64,000 nucleotides of DNA, from contig NZ_CP032702.1 of assembly GCF_007833795.1 (NCBI RefSeq), positions 372,001 through 436,000 on the forward strand, read 5' to 3'. Shown here in pieces: positions 26,720 to 35,308 of this stretch. Both the position numbers and the translations under genes were made by a program. The stretch comes from Candidatus Pantoea soli. Lineage in GTDB: Bacteria; Pseudomonadota; Gammaproteobacteria; Enterobacterales; Enterobacteriaceae. The notes under the pieces are model-generated. The model was not told the DNA's origin. It saw nothing but the letters and a program-made list of their open reading frames with translations, and ran no database searches. The stretch's first letter is position 1. Every line of letters begins with the position of its first letter.

Positions 26720-27600
26720 TACTGTTCTCCTCTTGCCTGACGTTTATCTTCAGTGTTGTTCTCAAAATCGGACGCATCGTGCCGCTCCAGCAGCTGGTCC
26801 TGTGGCTCGGCACCGAAGGCTTTATTGACTTTGCGGCCGCGAATCACCGCCGGACGCCCGGCAATTTCCTGCGCCCAGCGCACGACATTTTTGTAGGACT
26901 GCGCGTCAAGGAACTCGCCGCCGCCGTACAGATTGTTCAGCACCAGGTTGCCATACCACGGCCAGGTGGCGATATCGGCAATGGTGTAGGCGTCACCGGC
27001 GAGGAAACGGTGGGTTGCCAGCTGACGATCCAGCACGTCGAGCTGGCGTTTGGCTTCCAGCGTAAAACGGTTAATGGCGTATTCGATTTTCTCGGGTGCG
27101 TAAAAATAGAAATGGCCGTAACCGCCGCCCAGATAGGGCGCCGATCCCTGCAGCCAGAACAGCCAGTTCAGGGTTTCCGTGCGGCCCGCCGGATCGGCAG
27201 GCAGGAAATGACCGAACTTCTCCGCGAGGTAGAGCAGAATGTTGCCGGATTCAAACACCCGCTGTGGCGGGCTGACCGAGTGGTCACACAGCGCCGGGAT
27301 TTTGGAGTTCGGGTTGATGTCCACGAAACCGCTGGAGAACTGATCGCCTTCGCCGATGCGAATCAGCCAGGCATCATACTCCGCCTCTTTCGCCCCGATG
27401 GCCAGCAGCTCTTCCAGCAGAATGGTCACCTTCTGCCCGTTGGGTGTGCCCAGCGAGTAGAGCTGCAGCGGATGTTTGCCCACCGGCAGGGCTTTTTCGT
27501 GCGTCGGCCCGGCGAAAGGGCGGTTGGTTTTGGCACCGTTGCCTTTTGCTTCCGGGTCCCAGGTCCAGACTTTTGCGGGCTGATACTGATTATCCGACAT
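26719..27600 (-). CDS. yghU: Glutathione-dependent disulfide reductase YghU
   Basis: A 293-residue GST-fold protein that matches E. coli YghU (for example YQPAKVWTWD, PVGKHPLQLYSLGTPNGQKVTI, GDQFSSGFVDINPNSKIPAL, and the ending RHDASDFENNTEDKRQ). It reduces disulfides with glutathione and binds two glutathiones per subunit in E. coli. It heads a two-gene unit with the DUF1330 gene. Soluble cytoplasmic protein. Confidence 0.93.
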   Translation of the reverse strand: MSDNQYQPAKVWTWDPEAKGNGAKTNRPFAGPTHEKALPVGKHPLQLYSLGTPNGQKVTILLEELLAIGAKEAEYDAWLIRIGEGDQFSSGFVDINPNSKIPALCDHSVSPPQRVFESGNILLYLAEKFGHFLPADPAGRTETLNWLFWLQGSAPYLGGGYGHFYFYAPEKIEYAINRFTLEAKRQLDVLDRQLATHRFLAGDAYTIADIATWPWYGNLVLNNLYGGGEFLDAQSYKNVVRWAQEIAGRPAVIRGRKVNKAFGAEPQDQLLERHDASDFENNTEDKRQARGEQ

Positions 27601-27701
27601 AGTGTTTGCGCCTTGTGTGATTGCGTTTTTAGCTGCTACTGAGTGTAGCAGCCCGATCCACAGGCGATTTAACCGCGCTGGCGGTGGCCGGCCCTGACGC
27701 C

Positions 27702-28736
27702 TCAGGCGTAGTTTTCCTGGGTATACAGCATAAAATCCACCTTGCCTGCCTGATAGGTCTCTGGCTGCTCGCCTTCTTCCAGATGGCGCAGCAGCAGCGT
27801 CAGCGCCAGCTGCGCGTGGCGCAGCGTGTTTTGATCCAGCGTCAGGGTAAGCACGCGCTGCTGCAGCAGCTGCCGGGTGGTGTCATAGAGTTCGTGCGTG
27901 ATATACACCACGTTGCCGCAGAGGCGATGCCGCGCCAGCGCTTCATGAATCTGCGTGTTGCCCATGCCGGTGTTATAGAGACCGACAATCTGCTGCGAAC
28001 CCGCCAGCGTTTTCTCCAGCAAACGGCTGATGCGCTCGCGCTCATCCTGACCGGCGATAATCTCGCGCAGCCGCAGATGCGGAAAGCGCTCTTCCAGCAC
28101 CGCCTGGAATCCCTCAATGCGCAGGCGGTGCGCGGCGTAATCGGCGCGTCCGCTGATCAGCACGACCTCACCCTTTGCGCTCAGCATACTGCCCAGCATC
28201 AGGCCGGCGGTGCGTCCGGCTTTGTATTGATCGATACCCACATGACACAGGCGGGCCGCGCCTGGCAGATCGGCGACAAGGGTGATTACCGGCACGCCGC
28301 GCGCTTTACAGGCGGTCAGCGCATCGTAAATCAGCGGGTTTTCGTGGGCGAAAACCATCAGCGCATCGCGCTTTTTACTGCAGCTTTCGATGTGGGCCGC
28401 CAGTTTCTCCGGCGCGTTCTCCGGAATGAGCGTGCGATGCAGGCACAGGCGGCGGTAGCCTATCTCATCGGCCAGCCGGGCGAAATCCTGCGCCAGCTGC
28501 TGGAAGAAGAAGGATTTATTGCCGCTGAGCAGCACTTCCACCTGCCATGCCGGGCGATGCGCTTCCGGCAGAATGCGTTTCAGGCCCGCTTCACGCGCCG
28601 CCTGCAAAATCTTTTGCGTCATGGCCGGGGAGACGCCGCCCCGATCGTTGAGCACCCGGTCCACCGTTGCCACACCGACTCCCACCCGCTTTGCCAGCTC
28701 CGCCAGCGTCATTGCTTTCATCTGAGTGAATTCCAT
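27702..28736 (-). CDS. LacI-family regulator of the inositol-type cluster
   Basis: A LacI-family repressor of about 344 residues: helix-turn-helix LAELAKRVGVGVATVDRVLNDRGG, then a periplasmic-binding-protein-like sensor domain. The VATVDRVLN form is common in regulators of inositol and related sugar pathways. It is divergent from an IolG-like dehydrogenase. The ATG at 28736 is the first in frame; an internal ATG at 28721 would place the helix-turn-helix nearer the usual N-terminal position and cannot be excluded. Confidence 0.82.
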   Translation of the reverse strand: MEFTQMKAMTLAELAKRVGVGVATVDRVLNDRGGVSPAMTQKILQAAREAGLKRILPEAHRPAWQVEVLLSGNKSFFFQQLAQDFARLADEIGYRRLCLHRTLIPENAPEKLAAHIESCSKKRDALMVFAHENPLIYDALTACKARGVPVITLVADLPGAARLCHVGIDQYKAGRTAGLMLGSMLSAKGEVVLISGRADYAAHRLRIEGFQAVLEERFPHLRLREIIAGQDERERISRLLEKTLAGSQQIVGLYNTGMGNTQIHEALARHRLCGNVVYITHELYDTTRQLLQQRVLTLTLDQNTLRHAQLALTLLLRHLEEGEQPETYQAGKVDFMLYTQENYA

Positions 28737-28822
28737 CAAAAACCGCGTTCAGACAGCCTGCCAGAAAGCGATATTTTGACAAGACCGGCTATGCCGAACT
28801 GTGACCATAAGGAGCGTTATCC

Positions 28823-29833
28823 ATGCGGACTCCGCAACGTTTTGCTTTACTGGGCTGTGGATTTATCGGTCAGGTGCATGCGGCGAATCTGGCGGCCCAT
28901 CCCGACATCGTGCTGGCGCGGGTATGCGACATTGATATCGCCCGGGCGGAGGAGGTTGCCCGACGCTATGGGGCGCAGGTTGCCAGCGTCAGCGAGGCGC
29001 TGGCCAGCGACGCGATTGACGCGGTGCTGATCGCCAGTGCCACGCCGACCCATGCAACGCTGCTGGAGCAGGCGGTAAAAGCGGGGAAAGCGGTCTACTG
29101 CGAAAAACCGATCGATCTCTCTTTGTCGCGGGCCTGCGAGGTGGTGGCAAACCTGACCCCACTGCAGGTGTCGGTGACGGTCGGGTTCAACCGGCGTTTT
29201 GATCGCAGCCATCAGCAGTTGAAAGCGCAGCTGGAGCAGGGCGTCATTGGCCGGCCGGAACTGATCCAGATGGTATGCCGCGCCTCACAACGGCCACCGC
29301 TCAGCTACCTGCAGACCTCCGGCGGTCAGATGCGCGACCAGGCGATTCATTTCTTTGACCTGCTGCGCTGGCTGACCGGCGATGAGGTGGTGACGGTGGG
29401 CGCGCTGGGGGCGGCGCTGGCAATGCCGGAAATCCGCGAGTTTGATGTGGATACCTCGGTGCTGATCATGCGTCTGCAGCAGGGCGCGCTGGCGCAGCTG
29501 GATAACACCCGCCGCACGGCTTATGGCTATGATGAACGTATCAGCGTGATGGGCAGCGACGGCATGCTGGTCTCAGAAAGCCAGGCGGAGCGCGGGGCAA
29601 CGCTGTATCAGACGCACGGCATTACCCGGCCGGGGCTGTATGCAGACTGGTTCAGTCGGGTGCAGGCCACCTACTACAGCCATCTGGATGCGTTTGTGCG
29701 CCATATGCGCGGTGAGCCCGTGGCGGATCTGCCAGGGTTGATTGACGGCCTGCGCGCGCAGGCGATTGCCGAAGCGGCGCAGCGCTCTTTAACACTGGGA
29801 GAGTTTACTGAGGTGGCGTGGGTAACGGCGTAA
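28823..29833 (+). CDS. Gfo/Idh/MocA dehydrogenase, inositol 2-dehydrogenase-like
   Basis: A 336-residue NAD(P)-dependent dehydrogenase. The N-terminal Rossmann domain has GCGFIGQVHAANL; EKPIDLS carries the conserved Lys of the EKP motif; the C-terminal domain has DQAIHFFDLLRWLTG, with the histidine common in IolG. It most resembles inositol 2-dehydrogenases and relatives. A GGAG site precedes the ATG. The divergent LacI gene likely controls it. Confidence 0.82.
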   Translation: MRTPQRFALLGCGFIGQVHAANLAAHPDIVLARVCDIDIARAEEVARRYGAQVASVSEALASDAIDAVLIASATPTHATLLEQAVKAGKAVYCEKPIDLSLSRACEVVANLTPLQVSVTVGFNRRFDRSHQQLKAQLEQGVIGRPELIQMVCRASQRPPLSYLQTSGGQMRDQAIHFFDLLRWLTGDEVVTVGALGAALAMPEIREFDVDTSVLIMRLQQGALAQLDNTRRTAYGYDERISVMGSDGMLVSESQAERGATLYQTHGITRPGLYADWFSRVQATYYSHLDAFVRHMRGEPVADLPGLIDGLRAQAIAEAAQRSLTLGEFTEVAWVTA

Positions 29834-29846
29834 GCCGCTGGGGCGG

Positions 29847-29870
29847 GCAGGGGCGGTGCACGGCCCCTGC
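29847..29870. terminator. Hairpin between convergent genes
   Basis: A perfect 8-bp stem GCAGGGGC / GCCCCTGC with an 8-nt loop lies between the two convergent stops. No T-tract is present. Confidence 0.4.
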
Positions 29871-29878
29871 GCACCGGT

Positions 29879-30763
29879 TTACGGGTTCAGCAGCTCACGT
29901 TCGATGAGTTCACGCGTTTCCACCGCCTGATACTTCATTTTTTCCGGATAGCCAAACAGCGCGGCTGAGATAATCGCTTCCCCGCCTACCTTAAAGCGGC
30001 GACTGGCAAAATCCATATCGCGCAGCGCTTCAAACAGCGCATCAAAGTTCACTTCCCCTTCACCCACGGCGACATGCTGGTGGATGGTGGCATCCACGCC
30101 TGGCGGGTTAACGATATAGCGGCAGTGTTTGGTGTGGTTCATGGTGTCGGCGATCAGCATATGCGACAGGTCATCTCCGGCATACTGCAGCATGCTTTTG
30201 ACGTCGCCCCGGCCTTTGTCATAGTAGAAGGTATGCGGTGCGCTGTAGATATACTTGACGTTATCGCTGCGGAACGATTTTACGATGTCCGCCGTTTCGT
30301 TGCTCTCTTCGCAGAAATCCCACGGGTGCGCCTGGATTTCAACGCGGATACCCTCCCGTTCGATGATCGGCAGCAGCTCTTCCATTGAGCGGTAGAACAT
30401 CTCTTCGCAGATTTCCGGCTCATTCGGATTGCCGGAAAGCTCGGTGTTGATGACCTGCACGCCCATCTCGACGGCAATCTCGATCATGCGCTTCCAGTTT
30501 TTTACCGCCGCCTGACGCCGCAGCTCATCCGGACCAGACCAGCGGTAAACGGTGATAAAGGAGGAGATCTCCAGGCCGGTCGCGTTCAGGGCGTTTTTAT
30601 ACTCGCGCATGATTTCACGGCTGGCTTTCGGGTGTTTGTAAAACGGGTTGATCTGCGGGTGCGGTGACTGCTCGATGTATTTATAGCCCCATTCCGCTAC
30701 CTGATGCACCATGCGGGTGATGCCGAGATCGCGGATGACATCAACGTCAAAAGCAATTTTCAT
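29879..30763 (-). CDS. TIM-barrel sugar isomerase, IolH-like
   Basis: A 294-residue xylose-isomerase-like TIM-barrel protein. The start MKIAFDVDVIRDLG and the stretches YKYIEQSPHPQINPFYKHP, NTELSGNPNEPEICEEMFYRSMEELLPI and VNPPGVDATIHQH are as I recall IolH-type proteins of inositol gene clusters. The biochemical step of IolH is not settled. It is transcribed toward the IolG-like gene and starts 505 bases from the second LacI gene, which faces away. Confidence 0.75.
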   Translation of the reverse strand: MKIAFDVDVIRDLGITRMVHQVAEWGYKYIEQSPHPQINPFYKHPKASREIMREYKNALNATGLEISSFITVYRWSGPDELRRQAAVKNWKRMIEIAVEMGVQVINTELSGNPNEPEICEEMFYRSMEELLPIIEREGIRVEIQAHPWDFCEESNETADIVKSFRSDNVKYIYSAPHTFYYDKGRGDVKSMLQYAGDDLSHMLIADTMNHTKHCRYIVNPPGVDATIHQHVAVGEGEVNFDALFEALRDMDFASRRFKVGGEAIISAALFGYPEKMKYQAVETRELIERELLNP

Positions 30764-31102
30764 GTTGTTCTCCTGAGCATTAACGCTGGCGCGCTTCAGT
30801 GAAGATCACGCCGGTTTGCTGCCGCGCGCTCGCCTTCCGGAGAGCTGCAACGCGACAGGCGGCGCACCGGCGTGTCTGTCAGCCCTGACAGAGGCACGGG
30901 GCGCTGCTGGCAAAATGAGCGCGGTGCGCGGGCGGCCTTGCGCGCAACCTGGCCGCTTCGCGGTGGGGAGGCTGCCGTTACCCCTGCGCCACCCACGACT
31001 ATAAAAAAGTGCCGTGTGGTGCTCGAATGCTTTGCTGATGCAAAACCATCAGCCCACCGTCACGCCGCCAGCAATAGCACGTCTCTGTTCCGGAAAACCA
31101 TT

Positions 31103-31119
31103 AAATGAAATATTCGTTT
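31103..31119. promoter_or_regulatory. LacI-type operator, AAATGAA-N3-TTCGTTT
   Basis: A 17-bp near-perfect palindrome, one mismatch. It has the same form as the perfect site at 32423-32439, so one regulator probably binds both, most simply the LacI protein encoded between them. Confidence 0.6.
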
Positions 31120-31122
31120 CTG

Positions 31123-31144
31123 TTTTTGCGATTTGGCGCAAAAA
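31123..31144. promoter_or_regulatory. Palindrome TTTTTGCG-N6-CGCAAAAA
   Basis: A perfect 8-bp inverted repeat four bases after the previous operator. The inner TTGCG-N6-CGCAA form is common for LacI-family operators. Confidence 0.5.
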
Positions 31145-31234
31145 ATGAAAGTATTTTTATCAGCGTGGCATATCAAATTGCGTCATATCAGTTATCGGAA
31201 TTCGCACTTTTCTGCCGATTAAGGCATTATTTTT

Positions 31235-31250
31235 TGATAGAGAGTTATCA
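31235..31250. promoter_or_regulatory. Palindrome TGATA-N6-TATCA before the LacI start
   Basis: It lies 18 bases before the LacI start codon and resembles the TGATAG-N5-CTATCA site at 32347-32363. Suited to autorepression. Confidence 0.5.
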
Positions 31251-31268
31251 CAGAGAAGGAATAACCGA

Positions 31269-32297
31269 ATGGGCAAAATAACCATGACCGCGATTGCTGC
31301 CGCGGCAGGGGTTGGGGTGGCGACGGTGGATCGCGTACTGAATCGCCGGGCGCCGGTTAAGGCAGTAACCGAGCAAAAGGTGCTGGAAGCCGCCAACCGG
31401 CTGGGCTATCACATCGGGCCGCTGCCGCAACTGGCCGCCGCGCCGCAGCCGGCGGCGGCCAGCCTGCGGATGGGGTTCATTCTGTTATCAAAATCCTACT
31501 CGTTTTATCACATGCTGACCGACGCGCTGCGCCACTACACGCAGCCGCTGCATCCGGCGGGCAGCGAGCCGCTGTTTCACTGGCATGACATTGACGACGT
31601 TGATGCTGTGGTGGCGTCGCTGGATGCGATGGCAGAGCAGACCGATGTCATTGGCGTAGTGGCGCTGGATCATCCGCTGATTCGTCATGCTATTGCGCGG
31701 GTGTCGCAGCGCGGCGTCCGCGTGTATGCGCTGTTCTCCGACTTTTCACCGTGCGGCCATGCCGGGTATTTCGGGCTGGATAACCACAAAGCCGGACGCA
31801 GCGCGGGATGGATCGCGACGCATCTGCTGCATCAGCCTGGCACAGTAGGCGTGCTGGTAGGCGACCACCGCTTTACCTGCCAGGAGAGTTGTGAAATCAG
31901 CTTCCGTTCCTATCTGCGTGAACAGGACAGCGCCCGTCGCGTGCTGGAGCCGCTGAAAACCCATGAAACCATTGACGGCGGTTACCATGCCACGCGGCAG
32001 CTGCTGGCGCAGCATGACGATCTGGCGCTGATCTACGCGCCGTGCGGCGGTATCGAAGGGGTGATTCAGGCGCTGCGTCAGCAGCCGCAGCGTCAGGTCG
32101 CGCTGATTTGCCATGGGCCGGTAAAGGATGGCGAACTGGCGTTAATCGATGGCACCCTGACGGTGATGCTGCGCCATCAGATTACTGATATGGCACAGCG
32201 GCTGGCGCAGACGCTGCTGCAGCGTCATGACGACGCGGACGATCGCTTCTCGCAGGTGATTTTGCCTTTTGAGATAGTGACGCGGGAAAACCTGTAG
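31269..32297 (+). CDS. LacI-family regulator 2
   Basis: A 342-residue LacI-family protein with helix-turn-helix AIAAAAGVGVATVDRVLNRR and a sugar-binding sensor domain. It is in the same direction as the downstream isomerase/dehydrogenase pair, and related palindromes flank it on both sides, so it most likely represses itself and that pair. GAAGGA precedes the ATG. It shares the VGVATVDRVLN helix with the first LacI protein. Confidence 0.83.
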   Translation: MGKITMTAIAAAAGVGVATVDRVLNRRAPVKAVTEQKVLEAANRLGYHIGPLPQLAAAPQPAAASLRMGFILLSKSYSFYHMLTDALRHYTQPLHPAGSEPLFHWHDIDDVDAVVASLDAMAEQTDVIGVVALDHPLIRHAIARVSQRGVRVYALFSDFSPCGHAGYFGLDNHKAGRSAGWIATHLLHQPGTVGVLVGDHRFTCQESCEISFRSYLREQDSARRVLEPLKTHETIDGGYHATRQLLAQHDDLALIYAPCGGIEGVIQALRQQPQRQVALICHGPVKDGELALIDGTLTVMLRHQITDMAQRLAQTLLQRHDDADDRFSQVILPFEIVTRENL

Positions 32298-32346
32298 CCG
32301 CACCGCAGCAGCCGGGCTGGCTGCGAACCCTTGCTCTGATTGTGTT

Positions 32347-32363
32347 TGATAGAAAAGCTATCA
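32347..32363. promoter_or_regulatory. Palindrome TGATAG-N5-CTATCA
   Basis: A perfect 17-bp palindrome in the 177-base gap after the LacI gene. A related TTGAT-N4-ATCAA dyad follows at 32384-32397. Likely operators upstream of the isomerase promoter. Confidence 0.55.
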
Positions 32364-32415
32364 TTTTTGGCGAGATAAATACCTTGATCGCTATCAAAAA
32401 ATGATATTTTCATCA

Positions 32416-32445
32416 TTGCTGGAAATGAAAAATTCATTTGATACT
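32416..32445 (+). promoter_or_regulatory. Promoter with operator in its spacer
   Basis: TTGCTG (32416-32421) and GATACT (32440-32445) are spaced 18 bases, and the perfect 17-bp palindrome AAATGAA-AAA-TTCATTT (32423-32439) fills the spacer. A bound repressor here would block RNA polymerase directly. Confidence 0.6.
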
Positions 32446-32474
32446 GGCGTCCTCTGATACCGTGAGGAACGCAT

Positions 32475-33398
32475 ATGACACTGCCTGTTGCTAATGCGCC
32501 CTGCAGCTGGGGCGTTGACGATCTGACTCATCCCTTTCTGCCGCCCTGGCAGCGCGTGCTGCAGGAAGCCGCGCAGGCCGGTTATCCGGCAATTGAACTG
32601 GGCCCGTGGGGCTATCTGCCGGTGGATACTGCAGAACTGCGCGGCCAGCTTGAAGCGCATCGCCTGGCGCTGGTGGCTGGCACCCTGTTTGACGATCTGG
32701 TCAGCGCGGCGAATTTCCCTGCCATGATCACGCTGACCCATCAGATTTGCCGCACCCTGACGCAGGTGCCCACCGCCCACACCACGCCTGCGCACCCGCA
32801 TCCGGCCCCCTATCTGGTGATCATTGATTTCGGCGATGCGCAGCGCGCGCGATACGCCGGTCAGTCCGAAAAGGCACCGCGCCTGGCACCCGCCGACTGG
32901 CAGCGCATGATGCAGCATATTACGCAGCTCAGCCAGATCGCACGCGACGAGTATGGCGTGCGGGCCGTGATCCATCCGCATGCCGGTGGGTGCATTGAAT
33001 TTGCCGATGAGCTGGAGCAGCTGGTGCAGGACATCCCCTATGACGTGGCGGGTCTGTGCCTTGATACCGGCCACCTGTGCTACGCCGGGATGGATCCGGT
33101 CAGCACTCTGCGCCGCTATCGGTCACGTCTCGATTATCTGCATTTCAAAGATGTTAATGAGGCGAAATGGCGGGCGGCGGTGACGGGCGGCATTGACTTC
33201 TTCTCCGCCTGTGCCAGTGGCGTCATGTGCCCGCTGGGCACGGGGATGATTGATTATCCGGCGGTGCGTGCTCTGCTGGCAGAAAGCGACTATCAGGGCT
33301 GGATCACCGTTGAACAGGAGCGCGACCCGCGCGACGCGGAGACCAGCCTGCGTGATGTTACCGCCAGCCTGCGCTATCTGCGCGCGGCCGGCTTCTGA
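32475..33398 (+). CDS. TIM-barrel isomerase/dehydratase, IolE/IolI-like
   Basis: A 307-residue TIM-barrel protein of the sugar-phosphate isomerase/epimerase family. NAPCSWGVDD at the start, IHPHAGGCIEF, LCLDTGHLCYAG and LHFKDVN contain the usual metal-binding acidic and histidine residues. The N-terminus is like IolE (2-keto-myo-inositol dehydratase). It is the first gene of a two-gene unit with a Gfo/Idh/MocA dehydrogenase, ten bases apart. IolI-type epimerase is the alternative. Confidence 0.78.
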   Translation: MTLPVANAPCSWGVDDLTHPFLPPWQRVLQEAAQAGYPAIELGPWGYLPVDTAELRGQLEAHRLALVAGTLFDDLVSAANFPAMITLTHQICRTLTQVPTAHTTPAHPHPAPYLVIIDFGDAQRARYAGQSEKAPRLAPADWQRMMQHITQLSQIARDEYGVRAVIHPHAGGCIEFADELEQLVQDIPYDVAGLCLDTGHLCYAGMDPVSTLRRYRSRLDYLHFKDVNEAKWRAAVTGGIDFFSACASGVMCPLGTGMIDYPAVRALLAESDYQGWITVEQERDPRDAETSLRDVTASLRYLRAAGF

Positions 33399-33408
33399 GG
33401 AGAGTCTG

Positions 33409-34578
33409 ATGATTAACGGCATAAAAGCAGTAAACCGCTCGCTGCGCTGGGGCATGGTCGGCGGCGGCGGCACCAGTCAGATTGGCTACATCCACCGCTC
33501 GGCAGCGCAGCGTGACGGCAATTTTACCTTACTGGCCGGCGCGTTCGATATCGACGCCGAACGCGGCCGCGCGTTTGGGGAGGCGCTGGGGCTGGACCCG
33601 GCGCGTTGCTACGCCGATTACGCGACGATGTTTGCCGCCGAAGCCGCGCGTCCTGATGGCATTGAGGCGGTCTCGGTGGCCACGCCGAACAATACGCATT
33701 TTGCCATCTGCCGTGCCGCGCTGCAGGCTGGCCTGCACGTGGTGTGCGAAAAACCGCTGTGTTTCACCACGGAAGAGGCCGACGAGCTGGAGCAGCTGTG
33801 TGCGGAAACGCAGAAAATTATCGGCGTCACTTACGGCTACGCCGGACATCAGCTGATTCAGCAGGCGCGCGAGATGATTGCCGCCGGGCTGCTGGGGGAG
33901 ATCCGCATCGTTAATATGCAGTTCGCACACGGCTTTCACCATCAGGCGGTGGAGTTGCAGAGTGAAAGTACGCGCTGGCGCGTCGATCCACGCTTTGTCG
34001 GGCCTGGCTATGTACTGGGCGATCTCGCGACTCATCCGCTGTTCATCGCCGAGACGCTGCTGCCGCAGCATAAATTAAAGCGCCTGCTGTGCAGCCGCCA
34101 GAGCTTTGTGCAATCGCGCGCGCCGCTGGAGGACAATGCGTTTGTGATGATGGAGTACGATAACGGCGCGGTCGGTACGCTGTGGGCCTCGGCGGTGAAC
34201 TGCGGTTCCATGCACGGGCAGAAAATCCGTGTTGTGGGGGAGAGAGCCAGTCTGGAATGGTGGGATGAGCAACCGAATCAGCTGCGCTATGAAGTGCAGG
34301 GTGAACCGGTGCAGATCCTTGAACGTGGCATGGGGTATCTGCACGCCAGCGCGCGTGAAGATGACCGCATCGGCGGCGGCCATGCGGAGGGGCTGTTTGA
34401 AGCCTGGGCGAATCTGTATCGTCGCTTTGCGCTGGCCATGGACGCGACCGATCGCGGCGACCACGCTTTTCTGCGGGATTTCTGGTATCCGGATGTGCAT
34501 GCCGGCCTGCAGGGCGTGCGCTGGGTAGAACAGTGTGTGCGATCGGCCGATGCCGGCGCGGTATGGGTCACCTGCTAA
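33409..34578 (+). CDS. Gfo/Idh/MocA dehydrogenase 2
   Basis: A 389-residue oxidoreductase: Rossmann motif GMVGGGGTSQIGYIHR, VCEKPLCFTTEEAD with the EKP motif, and GDLATHPLFIAETL with the conserved His. This longer type is often found beside inositol or sugar isomerase genes. GGAGAG stands before the ATG. The sugar is unknown; an inositol stereoisomer or a 3-keto sugar are plausible. Confidence 0.8.
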   Translation: MINGIKAVNRSLRWGMVGGGGTSQIGYIHRSAAQRDGNFTLLAGAFDIDAERGRAFGEALGLDPARCYADYATMFAAEAARPDGIEAVSVATPNNTHFAICRAALQAGLHVVCEKPLCFTTEEADELEQLCAETQKIIGVTYGYAGHQLIQQAREMIAAGLLGEIRIVNMQFAHGFHHQAVELQSESTRWRVDPRFVGPGYVLGDLATHPLFIAETLLPQHKLKRLLCSRQSFVQSRAPLEDNAFVMMEYDNGAVGTLWASAVNCGSMHGQKIRVVGERASLEWWDEQPNQLRYEVQGEPVQILERGMGYLHASAREDDRIGGGHAEGLFEAWANLYRRFALAMDATDRGDHAFLRDFWYPDVHAGLQGVRWVEQCVRSADAGAVWVTC

Positions 34579-34604
34579 GATACACGGCGCGCTGCAGCAG
34601 TGTG

Positions 34605-34868
34605 TTACGCGCTGGCCTGCTGCACCGCTTTCTGCGCCTGCTCACACTGCTGCAGAATCATCAGCGCATGCTGATACAGCGTTTTGCCTGCGGCGGTGGG
34701 CGTAACGCCGCGTTTGCTGCGGATCAGCAGTTGCTGATTCACTTCCCCTTCCAGCGTGGCCAGCTGCTGGCTTAGCGCCGGCTGGGCAATGTGCAGGCAA
34801 TCCGCCGCCTGGGTCAGGCTGCCCATATCCACGATCTTGACGAAATATTTAAGACGACGAAGATTCAC
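34605..34868 (-). pseudogene. nac: nac-like LysR gene reduced to its DNA-binding half
   Basis: About 87 residues that match the N-terminus of Nac (nitrogen assimilation control protein): NLRRLKYFVKIVDMGSL, LHIAQPALSQQLATLEGE, and QQLLIRSKRGVTP. It stops just after the dimerisation helix, where a full Nac continues for about 200 more residues. A GTG at 34868 gives the usual Nac start with GAGGG seven bases before it. The missing part would lie under the convergent dehydrogenase gene, so the end was lost by recombination. It may still make a short DNA-binding protein. Confidence 0.7.
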
Positions 34869-35090
34869 ATTCATTCCCTCAGATGACACGCCAGCGGGGG
34901 TGCGAAAGCTGGTCTCGCTGGCCCCCTGAGTCACCCGTATTTACCATCCGCCCGCTTCCGGGGGCGTGACCGCAGGCGCATTTTGCGCTATCGCGGGCAG
35001 GCAACAGGCAAAAGTGTGCGAAAGGTCGCGCAGCCGGGTGCGGCGGGCACAGCAGGAAAAGGAGGAGGGCAGGGCGGAAACAGAAAAGCA

Positions 35091-35116
35091 AAAACCCAGC
35101 CATAAGGCTGGGTTTT
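35091..35116 (-). terminator. Terminator of tRNA-Phe
   Basis: AAAACCCAGCC and GGCTGGGTTTT around a 4-nt loop, eight bases after the tRNA CCA end. Symmetric, so it can act on both strands. Confidence 0.85.
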
Positions 35117-35124
35117 CAGAATGT

Positions 35125-35200
35125 TGGTGCCCGGACGCGGAATCGAACCACGGACACGGGGATTTTCAATCCCCTGCTCTACCGACTGAGCTATCCGGGC
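35125..35200 (-). tRNA. pheU: tRNA-Phe (GAA)
   Basis: 76 bases including the encoded CCA. The acceptor stem GCCCGGA pairs with TCCGGGC; the anticodon GAA is at 35167-35165 within the loop TTGAAAA, and the T-loop GTTCGATTC is present. It lies between the accessory region and yjdC, the place of pheU in E. coli. Its 3' end points to the accessory region. Confidence 0.97.
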
Positions 35201-35210
35201 AACGGGGCGC

Positions 35211-35239
35211 ATTAAACCTTAATGGCTTCCCGCCGTCAA
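35211..35239 (-). promoter_or_regulatory. tRNA-Phe promoter
   Basis: Minus-strand TTGACG, a 17-base spacer and TTTAAT, followed by a GC-rich discriminator (GCGCCCC) typical of stable-RNA promoters under stringent control. Confidence 0.8.
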
Positions 35240-35308
35240 CGGGTTTCGTAAAAAAAGCGTAGCATTCGTGACTGACTGCCTGCTTTCCAGGCAGGGCAGC
35301 ACGCAGGT

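Larger units (their letters stand above)
30764..31268. other. Regulatory region between IolH-like and LacI genes
   Basis: About 505 bases without a gene. The part near IolH-like is GC-rich and shows nothing clear. The last 170 bases, next to the LacI gene, carry three palindromes listed separately, and an AAATGAA half site at 31143-31149. Confidence 0.6.

Noticed and set aside
29834..29878. Intrinsic terminator between convergent genes
   Set aside because: The hairpin is perfect but lacks a T-tract, so it is listed only with low confidence.
35125..35200. Genomic-island boundary with an attachment repeat of the tRNA-Phe end
   Set aside because: No second copy of the tRNA 3' end and no integrase were found in the window, so an island cannot be claimed.
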